This document shows, piece by piece, positions 12,741 to 22,294 of a stretch of 64,000 bases of DNA. The first letter of the stretch is position 1. The number at the start of each line of letters is the position of its first letter. The DNA comes from Clarkia xantiana subsp. parviflora (Eukaryota; Streptophyta; Magnoliopsida; Myrtales; Onagraceae). Below the pieces are notes generated by a model, which saw only the letters and a list, made by a program, of their open reading frames with translations, ran no database searches and was not told where the DNA came from. A program made the position numbers and the translations under genes. The DNA is taken from positions 25,154,763-25,218,762 of the forward strand of contig JAPTYO010000007.1 of assembly GCA_036873135.1 (NCBI GenBank). The letters run 5' to 3'.

Positions 12741-14309
12741 AACTAATGTCTTGCCCCGTCAAGACAACTCTTCTACATGTGGAGTGCCAGTGCCAAGTGC
12801 CCTCGTGCCAAGTGTCAGCGCCAAGTACATTACTACTTACAACGCTGCACGTACCTAGTGTACGCATCATGCCATGCCTTGGAATTTAACCAAGAGGGGC
12901 ACTCATGACACTCAACAACGCACGACATATAGTCGCAACTACGGATGTCATGATGTCGATTGTGGTTGTTTGGATATAGATTGCATCAGTACTCGATGTT
13001 GTTTCTGAGTAGAGTACATTGTTGTTTTGATAGTTGAGTTTGTACCTACGAAGATGATTGCGCTTTGTCAGATAGTTGCAATATTTACAAGTTTGAAAAA
13101 ATATGGAGTTATGAAATTTCTTTTAAGTAATGCATATAATAGATAGAATAAAGGAGTCTGATACGAGGACTCCTTGGTTGTGCAGGAAACTTCCCTAAGT
13201 GCGGACGCGATAGGTGCGGACGCGACAAGTGCGCACATGTCGGGAGCGGAGCTTTTTCAAGTACCACCCGCGATATGTGTTTGTGAATATGTATGTATAA
13301 ACAATGACTATGCATTGTTGTATGCGTCCTCTAGTTGATACGCGTCGATGCCTCCTTAGCGTGATGTACATGCCTATATATGATCGTTGCTTGGTGTTTC
13401 CTTCTTGCGGCTAATCCGTATAAGGTATTGAAGTTATGTTCCTCGTTTTGTGCCTTCTCTTAGAAGAGTGGTACCGCGTGTTCTTGCAATTATTCGCTTC
13501 TAACTTCGGTGGAATGTCGAGCACTTGTCAGCTTGGTGCCCCCCAAGTCGCTTGGTACTCGTACCGTCATTTCTTAATGGAGTATAATGATTGTATCTTG
13601 TACGGGGGTTCAGCAAGATTCCCCCGCTTTTGCGTCGAGTGTTGAGCATGTCTCTTGGAGACTGTCATACGGCAGTGCCCTTACTTGGGGAAGACTTGCG
13701 ATTTCGTTCTCCTATCTTTTTGCATTTTGATGCAAGTGTGTTTGTTGTTGGGAGCGGGTAAGAGTAATTTTTCCCTCTCTGACGCGCGTTGCGCTGTTGA
13801 ATATAGTGTGTACGCTTTGCGTTGTATGCTTCATGTGTTCACTTCCAAGGGGCCTGAGTTTACTTGATGTGTTTCTTCATACACTTGTGACTCTTCACGG
13901 AGTTGTGTCTGTGTAACGATTGTGCACATGGTTGAGAGATGTTAAACTGGTGGAATCCTCATATTCTCCTTTGTTGTGGCCGAAGATGATGTTTTGCTGT
14001 CAACGTACGTTTTGAGTGGTACGGCCCTTCTTGTGTGCTTGACAAGGGTAAACTTGATGGATGTTGGAAATAATTCACTAACTCTTCTCACGTGATGGGT
14101 TTGGCATAGGCGTGCGTATAACATAGGAGTCCCTCCTGAATTCCTATCTTCCACAATGGTGGTGGCGTTGTCACTTGGGTGATTCCCCCGCCTTGTTTAT
14201 TACTGCAACGCGATTTTTAGTCTTGTCGCATAGAACAATTGAGGCTCCATTGCATAGGTGTAGTTGGTGCATGCCCTCGTTGGGGGTTTTTGGGAAAATC
14301 CGGAATTTG
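12741..14309 (-). other. LARD-like internal sequence without recognisable content
   Basis: No pol domain or other recognisable product on either strand. Short words such as 'gtgcggacgcga' near 13200 resemble the 15-bp array farther right. Confidence 0.4.
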
Positions 14310-14495
14310 TGCGGATGCGTCGGGAGCGGACATGCCAAGTGCGGACGCGTCGGGCGTGGACACGTCGAGAGCGGAAGCGTCGGGAACAGACCTGTCAGGA
14401 GCGGACGCGTCGGGAGCGGACACGTCGGGGGCGGACGCGTCGGGTGCGGACTTGTCAGGAGCGGACGCGTCGGGTGCGGACACGTCGGGTGCGGT
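14310..14495 (-). repeat. 15-bp tandem array (~12 copies)
   Basis: The unit GCGGACGCGTCGGGA and close variants (acacgtcggg, acttgtcagg) repeat from 14310 to about 14495. On the element's sense strand this reads as a five-residue repeat, S-A-P-D-A/V/K, within an 88-codon open frame (14217-14483). Other frames are open too, because the unit length is a multiple of three. Confidence 0.8.
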
Positions 14496-14936
14496 GTTGT
14501 GCTACAATTTTCTTCTCCTGAATATTGAGGCTATCTTTGATTATCGAGTGTTGGAACATCCTTCGTAGGAAGTGTTGCATTTTAGTTTCCTATCTGCGCA
14601 TCGTCGGAGGTCGAACTCTCGTATAACCATGACTTGGGTTTGTTGTAAGGATGCAGATGCGCGTGCTTGCCAGGTATTGATTAGGGTACACCGCAAGTTG
14701 GGGCTACGTGCGATTTGGAACTGAACGCACCCTTGAAATGTGCGCACTTTGGAAATGCGCGTGTCTGTGCACTTTAACGTTGCTTGATTGGTAGATCAGT
14801 ACAGATGCGATCCTTTGATGATCGTAAAGGAATCCTTGGCAGGAAGTGAACGTGGATGTAGAGGTTGTCCCCATGTCTCTTCTTGATGACGTGCTTCTAC
14901 GTACGAAGTGTATGAGTGCGTTGCTTCATGTCTTGG

Positions 14937-15125
14937 CTATTGGTATTGGTATGTACCTTCAGAATACTGTACTCCTCCTCCTTGGTACGGTGTCTCTTGT
15001 CGAGTAGTGTCGCGTGACACTTCCCTTGCTGGCGCGGCCTGTCCGTTGACTGGCGGCGGAGGTGGCGGTGCTGGCGGAGGTGGTGGAGCATATCCTTGAT
15101 TTTCTGAATGCTTACCACTCTTCAA
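14937..15125 (-). CDS. Proline-rich short open frame of the LARD-like element
   Basis: 62 codons on the element's sense strand, beginning 10 nt after the stop of the gag-like frame upstream. It contains an uninterrupted proline tract (PPPPPAPPPPPPP) and otherwise polar residues. It could be the continuation of a broken gag or just a residue of it. No zinc knuckle or capsid motif can be seen. I give it low weight as a functional protein. Confidence 0.25.
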   Translation of the reverse strand: MKSGKHSENQGYAPPPPPAPPPPPPVNGQAAPAREVSRDTTRQETPYQGGGVQYSEGTYQYQ

Positions 15126-15134
15126 GTGCAGCCA

Positions 15135-15479
15135 TCATGGCGGGTGTGACTGGTGGCGGTGGGTTTGCACCTCCTTCTTGTTGCTGAACTCTTTCAGCAG
15201 GCATCCCGTAAGGGAACTCTTCATTGATTTCGCCCTAGGCTCGAACCCGGGAGGGGGTGTTACGCGTGCTGCGTTCTGGATTTCCGGACCGTGCTGTGTG
15301 GCAGGCACGCTTCTGCTTGACACGGAGGAAACAGTGGATGTGGCTTCGGGGATGTGCGAAGGTCCAAGCTGACTTCTCGTCGGCTTCTTGCTTGTGGTTG
15401 TAGCTTTCTTTGGGCGGTCAGAGCCTCTCTTCTTCTCCTGCGGGTTGACATCATCCGGAGGAGGTTGACTGCTTGCCAT
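15135..15479 (-). CDS. Short gag-like open frame of the LARD-like element
   Basis: 114 codons, the first sizeable frame downstream of the primer-binding site in the element's sense, with ATG at 15479. It begins MASSQPPPDD and is basic and Ser/Thr/Pro-rich, with a lysine/arginine cluster (QEKKRGSDRPKK) near residues 14-25 and PPPGFEPR near residue 80. Position and composition are what one expects of a truncated, non-autonomous gag leader, but no conserved capsid motif is present. The same frame is open upstream into the LTR, but that part is not preceded by a start suited to a gag protein. Assignment as gag is inference from place only. Confidence 0.35.
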   Translation of the reverse strand: MASSQPPPDDVNPQEKKRGSDRPKKATTTSKKPTRSQLGPSHIPEATSTVSSVSSRSVPATQHGPEIQNAARVTPPPGFEPRAKSMKSSLTGCLLKEFSNKKEVQTHRHQSHPP

Positions 15480-15504
15480 AGCTCGTGGTGCGATATAGCT
15501 TTTC

Positions 15505-15528
15505 GTTCGAATCTCGCGAACGGCGCCA
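15505..15528 (-). promoter_or_regulatory. Primer-binding site, tRNA-Asp type
   Basis: On the minus strand, two bases inside the 5' LTR end, the sequence starts TGGCGCCGTT and continues with a GATTCGAAC block. This closely resembles the complement of the 3' end of plant tRNA-Asp (TGGCGCCGTTGCCGGGGATC...). By eye about 20 of 24 positions agree. It fixes the transcriptional direction of the element as minus. Confidence 0.75.
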
Positions 15529-15530
15529 AG

Positions 15531-16252
15531 TGTTGCCTCCAAATCCAACCAGGGAGTCGGACTCTTCGGAACTTTGGGTTGTGATCGTGTCGGGTTATCG
15601 GATGACGACAGCTGGGTTTTTGGATGACGGCAGCTGGTTGTCGGCAATGTGCACTTCGTCGGCTTCGCACACTTCTTACCTGCACAAAGGGCAGTAACCA
15701 GCACGGAGAGGGGGGGTGTCGGTTGAGCCATCTCCGATGCTTAAATAAGAGTATAGAGAGAAAGTTTCTAGAGAGAGGTCAGAGCTCCAAAGCCAATCTC
15801 TTGAGAATATGAGTTGGAATGGGTGGCCAAGGTCCCCTATTTATAGGCAACTTTAGAACCGAACCCGTTTTTTGTGCGGTTCGACGCCGGTCTTAAAGGA
15901 AACTAGGAACCGTCGTCTGGTTTGATTAAGTTTAGCTTTGAGAGACTCTTTACTCAGTGTACGTAAACAGGGGTAGCACGCGGTACCTAGACAGCAGTCC
16001 GAACCCCGTCGGACTTAGGCAATCCGACGGGGTTCGGATTGCCTGTGGACAATCCGGGTCGTCCGGATTGCCTAAGGGCAACCCGGACAGGAAGGATTGC
16101 CCCAGCAATCCGGAGGTCCGGTTCGGACGCGCATGCCGCGCTTCCGGACCGTTTTGAACCTCGGGTGACGCATTTGAATCCGTTATGTGATTTTCGACGT
16201 GTTTACGAAGTCCGGAATGTAAATAAGAACTCGAATTGGGCAGATGTCATCA
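15531..16252 (-). repeat. 5' LTR of the LARD-like element
   Basis: 722 bp, TG...CA in the element's sense, followed outside by the CCTTT duplication at 16253-16257. A TATA-type box CCTATAAATAGG reads on the minus strand at 15836-15847, as expected for the LTR promoter. It is highly similar to the left LTR, so the insertion is fairly recent. Confidence 0.8.
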
Positions 16253-16464
16253 CCTTTGACGCCTCAGATTAAGATGCTGACACCATTCCAACTGCACATG
16301 CTGAGGATACTGCGCTACAGGAAGCCACAGTAATGAAAATTTCCCCTCATGTCAGTAACGATTCAACTTCAGGTATGGACAAATGGTTTTCCTCTATTAA
16401 AAAAAACATAAATGATTACTATTGATTTTTCCACGATAATAATTTTTCTAGGGAAAAGAAAGCG

Positions 16465-16614
16465 CATGAAGCATTGGAAATCTCTGGCAGCGGAAGAGGT
16501 GGACTCTCCCAAAAAAAAAAAAAAAGGAGAAAACCAGTTCAGGAAAAAATTGAATCAATCGGCTTTGGAGTCGCTCATATAACTAAAGATGCAAAAGACG
16601 ATAAGCAATCAATA
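16465..16614 (+). pseudogene. Lys/Arg-rich C-terminal fragment, RPA-like
   Basis: After a plausible acceptor (tttctag at about 16451) a frame reads GKRKRMKHWKSLAAEEVDS, then a run of lysines and arginines, then stops. A preceding exon-like segment (about 16270-16370) ends at a possible GT donor in phase. Basic tails of this kind are seen at the C-terminus of RPA1-like proteins in plants. That segment has an in-frame stop near 16270, so the copy is broken. Weak assignment. Confidence 0.3.
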
Positions 16615-16784
16615 ATAACAGTGGCCACAATATGTTCCAACAACCTCAAAATATGCAGTACAAAAAGGCAGCAAAATGAGGACATTGCTGAAAAAGGGTA
16701 CATCCCAATTAATAAGCTTAATCCTTTAGATCACCACCAGACAATTAAGGGGCCGGAAGACGATGAATAATTTTATTACTCGAT

Positions 16785-17090
16785 ATGGAGGTTAGTACTT
16801 GGCGTTCAAGATTTTACTCAACTAATTTTTTTTTTTATCTCCTACTGAAGTATGTCAAACTCAAGGGTGTCACTGTCCAAGCGATAATTTTTAATGAAGT
16901 GATTGACCAGTTACAAGACTATATTACTTCAGTACTCGACGTACTACATCTCAAATGCTATGTCAAGAACATCAACCTTGTATATGCCAATGCTCATAAG
17001 AAGATCGAAGTGACATTTACCAGGGACACATGTGTCGAACTTAACTCTGAACTTGTTGCTTTAAACTGCTTTTGCTATAATTTCATATGA
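16785..17090 (+). pseudogene. RPA1-like OB-fold fragment
   Basis: 101 codons. From residue 23 the product reads KYVKLKGVTVQAIIFNEVID and later KKIEVTFTRDTCVEL. The pattern KGxxVQAxIxN...xxVxFTRxTxVE resembles the first OB fold of plant RPA1-like single-strand DNA-binding proteins. The N-terminal 22 residues look like intron or unrelated sequence. Only one domain of a normally multi-OB protein remains, so it is a fragment. Its position just upstream of a Helitron-type 3' end fits Helitron cargo. Confidence 0.4.
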
Positions 17091-17502
17091 TTTTAGTGAG
17101 ATGCATTTATATACAGCACAAAGTGTTGTTGTAGGTACATATAGGGTTTATGGCAAGATTGTACCACAAGACTAAATGGGAAGTCATATCTTTACACATT
17201 TATTGATGAAGCATCTGAGAAAAGCAGATCCATTTGACGAATTTTTGCAACTTCTCGTTAAAGAGCGTACAAACTAAGCAAATGTTTATTTTTCATGACA
17301 GAACTTATAGACTAAGCAAATATTCATTTTTCACTAAGAGTATGCGAACATATTGGCTATCTATTTTGAACTACAAATATGTAAACAAATTGTCTACTTT
17401 TAATTCTTCTTATATCTTCTTTCAAATACACGAGTACTTTTATCAAAATATATCTGAAATAGTTTGCATAACACACGTGCAACACACGTGAAGTTTCTCT
17501 AG

Positions 17503-18180
17503 TTAAATAAAAAATAAATACATGTATAGACAGTATACTATTATTTAAGGAAAAATGAAATTTTATAATATATTTTAAAGTTAAATTACCAATTGTTTGA
17601 CATGGCAAAATATTAAAAAAAACCGACCTTTAAAATGTGGAAACTCAAAAATGTAATTTTAAATATTAAAAATATAGTTCTTTAATTTTATTTTTTTGGA
17701 TTTTCTATATATATCTTAGTGAGTCATCATTTCACAATTCGTTGTATGTTTACTCAGTTAAATCATATCTAAAATAATTATTACTTGCCGACAATTAGTC
17801 CATTAAGATTAGAGTATTAGCCATATATATATATATATATTTTTTTTTTTTTCAAAACTCAGCTGAATTTAAACACGAGATATCTAATTAAAGAATTAAC
17901 ATTATCAGTTACCCCAATTCCAACTCATAGTAATACTTTATTACCAAAATAAAAGTAATAGTAATACCAATTATTATTCTAACTAATAACGTGCCGTAAT
18001 TGTGTGGATTATTTGGGTAAAATAATTATATGGTTGGTTTATAATATAAATTTGAGCCAATAATCAACTATATAATCGTTTATGGTAGAATGAATTATCA
18101 ATATGTTGATAAAGAGTAGAGAAATGCATCTCTCTATCCACAAGATATTATATTTCCCTTGCGTGAACGACCCACCCTCT
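17503..18180. other. Intergenic and promoter region of the L34e-type gene
   Basis: AT-rich with a (TA)n and poly-T run near 17823-17851. TTATAAG at about 18182 could be the TATA element of the downstream gene, followed by a pyrimidine-rich leader. No gene in this stretch. Confidence 0.4.
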
Positions 18181-18497
18181 CTTATAAGGCAACGACACAC
18201 CTCTCTTCTTACTACCTTACGCGTACATTCATTCATTCGTTATATCCTCCGATTAAACCCCAATTCTGACAATTTCTTTCATCATCTTTACCCCTTTCTC
18301 ACTCAATTCAAACACCCTTTCGTAACCGGCATTTTAACACAATCTATCACCTGAGAACCAGTCAAAAATTTGGACTTTCTTCGATCTGGCGAAGTGGGTC
18401 GGCTTAAATTTGATCTAAGATTTCTGGGTTCTGTTCTAAATCTCGAGATTCATTCCCGATCAGCCGGATTCAGAATCTCCGACCGCCGCCGTCACCG

Positions 18498-19127
18498 ATG
18501 GTCTATATTCATAGCTCACTGTCGGAGTGCAAGTCAACCGCCGCCATGGCGAATTTCACCAAGAATAACAAGAAGCAACACAACAATCCCAATCCGTCTT
18601 GCAACGGGTTCCGATCATCAGCTGCAATCGATATCGTGATCTTGATCGCCGTGATCGGCGCTTCTGGGTTCCTGTTATACCCGTATTTCAAATTTATCTC
18701 CGTGTGGTTGGTCGGCGCTATCGCCGCCTTTGCCGTGATTGTGAAAGAGGAAGTCTCCGAGGAGCCGATCATCTACTCCTGTATCTCGATTGGCGTTACG
18801 TGTTCCGCATTGGCCGCTTGTGGACTGATCATGTGTTTTTCAGGCCGAAAATGCGATAATCCAAATTGCAGAGGCCTGAGGAAAGCGGCGGAGTTCGATA
18901 TTCAGTTAGAAACTGAAGATTGTGTCAAGGGTTCTTCGAAATCGGTGGGTTTAAGAACGGCAGGATTGTTCGAGTTGCCGAGGGATCATCATAAGGAACT
19001 GGAAGCCGAATTGAAGAAGATGGCGCCGCCGAATGGAAGAGCTGTTCTTTTGTTCAGGGCTCGGTGCGGATGTGCCGTCGGGAAAATGGAGGTGCCGGGG
19101 CCGAGGCGCCGGCGAAAGGTTAAGTAA
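18498..19127 (+). CDS. Plant membrane protein, 'ribosomal protein L34e superfamily' type
   Basis: A single exon of 209 residues. After a hydrophilic N-terminus there are three hydrophobic segments (about residues 43-61, 67-83 and 92-114). The conserved stretch GRKCDNPNCRGLRKAAEFD follows, then an acidic/basic C-terminal half ending in RRRRKVK. Two cysteine pairs (C119/C124 in CDNPNC, C190/C192 in RCGC) could bind metal. Plant databases label such proteins 'ribosomal protein L34e superfamily', but they are membrane proteins of unknown function rather than ribosomal subunits. The start at 18498 gives MVYIHSSLSEC, a beginning I associate with this family. A second ATG at 18546 lies in a stronger context (gccgccATGg) and would shorten the protein by 16 residues without loss of the membrane segments. 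Confidence 0.8.
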   Translation: MVYIHSSLSECKSTAAMANFTKNNKKQHNNPNPSCNGFRSSAAIDIVILIAVIGASGFLLYPYFKFISVWLVGAIAAFAVIVKEEVSEEPIIYSCISIGVTCSALAACGLIMCFSGRKCDNPNCRGLRKAAEFDIQLETEDCVKGSSKSVGLRTAGLFELPRDHHKELEAELKKMAPPNGRAVLLFRARCGCAVGKMEVPGPRRRRKVK

Positions 19128-21145
19128 CTGACTCTATATATAGGAGATGAGAATTTTACAATTTACAACATTGTGTACCTTAATAATGTGTTGGAAATAC
19201 TTGTCAGTTATACATTACATACAAGATACAACTTATATGCAACAATAGACATGGTTTTATTTTGTTGTTTTGACTGCAATAAGCGAAGACTTGATGATAC
19301 TTCTGTTGCAGATTATGTAGTTTTTCAACTCACTGTCTAATCATAAACTATGACTCTTACTTATGACAAAGAGTTGATTTGCAGCATTAGAAAATTTGGG
19401 GTGCCTTTTCCATGATTTTGAAATTTAACGTATACTTGGATAACATTTTTATATTTTAGGGTGCAAATCACTAGACCTTAGATTAGGGTTTATTCAAGTC
19501 TTAATCGGCTGAGGTTCGAACTAATCACAACCGATTGAAGTTTGAATGAGCACCGATCTAGTGTTCAATGACAGGAGCTGATAGGAGTAGGGAGTTGGGC
19601 TTTGTTGGATTCCAATTGAGTCTCAATCGAGTCGGAATTTAAGATATTAATTATGAGTTTTAGAAAAGTATTCGATTAATTTTGTTGCTTTAAAGAGTAA
19701 ACAATAATCTTGAACTAACAATTGAAGAAAACAACAATTTCACTAAAAAAAATTGTTGCACCACTTCTGAACTTGTCCGATCAAATCTTACTTACGAAAA
19801 AGAGATGATTTGTGGCATTAGAAACTTTGGGTGCCTTTTCCATAGTTTCATATTTTTAATCGTAGTTTGACCACGCCACCATTTGAGATGAAACTGATAA
19901 CTGTATTAATTCGTCTTTTTTCTTCTTTCCTGCTAGAGTGTCTAGTTGGAATAAAAATATTCTTTTGAAATGTCTTAAAAAAAAAAAAAAAAAAAAACTT
20001 CTCGCTAGTTTAAAAGTGTTCAAGACAAACTTGGTTCTTGCTATATAATCCATTGCTTCTCAACTTGTATAAGAATCTCTAAAAAGTTAGTGAGGTTTTT
20101 AACCAAAAAGAGAATCATAATATCCAGCAGCCGGTAGGATTTAGGAGATTAATGCCATGGAAATAAAATCCTAGATACGTGCATGGTAACTAATACGCAG
20201 CAGAATAAGGTGCACATACCTATAATGTTTCATGTAGCCTAGTAGCGTTGAGGAGAGTTCTCAATCCGCCGGACGGCTCCCGTAGAGGTTTCTGTTAGAG
20301 AAACCCTACGCGGATTATGTCTCACAGCAAAGCCTCAGTCGATTCTTCGCGGGATGATCTCTTGGAGTAAATTGCTCGACGCAATTTGGCACCTCCTTGG
20401 TGTGTGTATACTTCGGCCGAAACTAGCTAATATTAGGGAGGAGGTTTTCTTTTAATCTCACCACTTAGAAGAGAGAATAGCAATTGTATTATGAAAACCT
20501 CAAAGAAGTAAAGTGGACGTCGGCCGACCATGCTATAGGGAGGCCCAATTTTGGGCCTCCCATGTCAATTGAGATTTTATGCCTAATCCAAAATCTTCAA
20601 TAAGACATTAATTTAATTTCTTAGGTACGTTGACTTTATTAATGGGTTCCCAATTACGGTAGCTCATAGTCCAAATGCTAACACAGCCAAATATCGGAGA
20701 TATGGATTGAAATACTAAGTTTTAGTATATGTTCTCTATTGTCAAAATGATATCTAATTGTATTTTCTTAAGGGCATTGTGGGGGAACTGGGTTGAAGAT
20801 CCCTCTTATGTTCAATTGTTGCTTCAACAACACTTTCTTGAGCTCTTCTAAAAAAAACACACACACACTTTTTGAGCTCTTTTCTAGCAATAATTTGAGT
20901 TCAAATATGGATATGACTTCCCCCACCTCATTGAAGAAGGTTAATTACCACCTACCGAGGGATTCAGATCTCCTGCCCCACTCTTCCGGTACCAGATCGT
21001 GTCTCACCTTTAAGATCGTAACACATATCGATTCAATAATTTCATTCTAGGGGTTTACTAATCTCAATAGAGTTTTAGAAAAAAAAAAAATCGCAATATT
21101 ATCCAGGACACGTGTCACGATCTTAACAGTGAGGCAGAAAATATG
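19128..21145. other. Intergenic with a degenerate direct repeat
   Basis: A block with 'cttatgacaaagag...gatttg', 'gcattagaaa' and 'ggtgccttttcca' occurs at about 19355-19430 and again at about 19787-19850, a diverged direct repeat. A poly-A run lies at 19979-19997. No coding region was recognised, although a moderately GC-rich patch at 20230-20560 has no explanation. Confidence 0.4.
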
Positions 21146-21150
21146 TATCA

Positions 21151-21203
21151 CACGCCGAGTTAATTGATTGGCTCACCACGCCGAGTTAATTGATTGGCTC
21201 ACC
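21151..21203. repeat. 26-bp direct duplication
   Basis: The unit cacgccgagttaattgattg plus gctcac occurs twice head to tail, starting at 21151 and 21177, with no differences seen. A local tandem duplication without coding context. Confidence 0.8.
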
Positions 21204-21945
21204 GTATTTACTTGGATAAAATTAAGAAAGCCACATGGGATTAAAATCATTTACGGACCTTTATCATGTTTTTTTTTTTTCAAAAAAATTATTACATAGC
21301 ACTGGCAGTTCTCTCGCATGTTATTTCCAAAAAAAAAATATAATGTTTGTTATTTTCCGGATTAGGATGATACATTACTTTGTCTGATTCCTAAGTTCCA
21401 GAACTCTAGTAGTGTTGCTCCTTAATGCCATATTAGCCCGTATAACTTCACATATAAAACTATTTCAAAAATAATTATTAATTACGGCCTAGAATGAAGA
21501 TATGATTTCTCCTTTTCGGATTAACTTTATCATGGTTGGAGTTGCAAATAATGTGGTAATGCTTAGGTAGGTCCTTATTTTGCGAAAAAGAAACAGGAAA
21601 AAAACGTCTGTATGATTTTAAAATTTGATTTTGAATAAGTATACCATAGATTAAAGCGAGACTTTACTAGGATAACTTTTTTAGGGTTTATCCAAAGAAC
21701 TTTATCGATTATCTAACTTACCAAGTTACCATCTACATAAATTAACTTGGTCATTAATATTTAATAAGAACATAGCATTTTGTAACAATCTGTACTTAAT
21801 AAAGTCTCCACTAAACATTATCAAGTTAGTGGAGCCTCAATTATTGACATGCCAGTTTTAAAAGTTTTAAAAAAATATATATAATTTGGAGTCTCAAATA
21901 TCCAAAGTATAAATTATCAGTCGATCATGACCGATTCACCCAGTT

Positions 21946-22042
21946 GGGGGCTCGACTTGACCCAAGCCCATGCTAAATGTATTCACTTAATCTAGGAGAC
22001 CAATCTGAGACGACTGACTAGCATGGGCTTGGGCGAGCCCCA
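21946..22042. repeat. Hairpin-forming inverted repeat
   Basis: The left arm at 21946-21974 (ggggctcgacttgaccc, aagcccatgcta) pairs with the right arm at 22019-22042 (tagcatgggcttgggcg, agcccc). It probably belongs to a decayed small inverted-repeat element, as similar 'gacccaagc' words continue to 22130. Confidence 0.55.
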
Positions 22043-22294
22043 TAATTCAACCTAGCTGATCAAAACTCCAAATCAGTCATTGCCCAATTGACCGATTTAG
22101 GCGCTCGCACTGACCCAAGCTCATTATAGAATGGTCTCCAAAACCAGGTGAATATGTTTGGTTCAGATTCGGCCAAGACGAGATCTCTAACTAGATTAAT
22201 CAAGTCATATCTGACCGATACGTCAAACTTTTGATAGTTGATACCCCAAATAATTAATTATAAAAAGATAAAAACTCATAAAACTCACATATTG

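Larger units (their letters stand above)
8248..16252 (-). mobile_element. LARD-like non-autonomous LTR retrotransposon
   Basis: An element of 8.0 kb read on the minus strand. It has two closely similar LTRs (8248-8964 and 15531-16252), a CCTTT duplication on each side, a primer-binding site of tRNA-Asp type beside the right LTR, and a purine tract beside the left LTR. The 6.6-kb interior has no protease, reverse transcriptase, RNase H or integrase motif in any frame that I can see. It carries short gag-like open frames near the 5' LTR and several tandem arrays. A tRNA-Asp primer site is common in Ty3/gypsy Tat-lineage elements, so a Tat-derived large retrotransposon derivative is the likeliest class. 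That lineage call is inference. Confidence 0.8.
16258..17502 (+). mobile_element. 3' part of a Helitron with RPA-like remnants
   Basis: It ends with CACGTG-CAACA-CACGTG (a 6-bp stem, 17474-17490), a short AT-rich spacer and CTAG at 17499-17502, then T: a Helitron-type 3' terminus. Upstream are fragments that resemble replication protein A-like proteins, which plant Helitrons often carry. The LARD-like element is inserted directly to the left, so the rest of the Helitron should lie left of 8243. No helicase domain was recognised. Confidence 0.45.

Noticed and set aside
14239..14568. 109-codon frame rich in S-G-A-D repeats on the plus strand
   Set aside because: Produced by the 15-bp array, which is open in several frames, and it runs antisense to the element.
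16474..16770. A complete 98-codon protein starting at 16474
   Set aside because: Its frame passes through a poly-A run and differs from the frame that gives the Lys/Arg-rich tail after a plausible acceptor. No motif.
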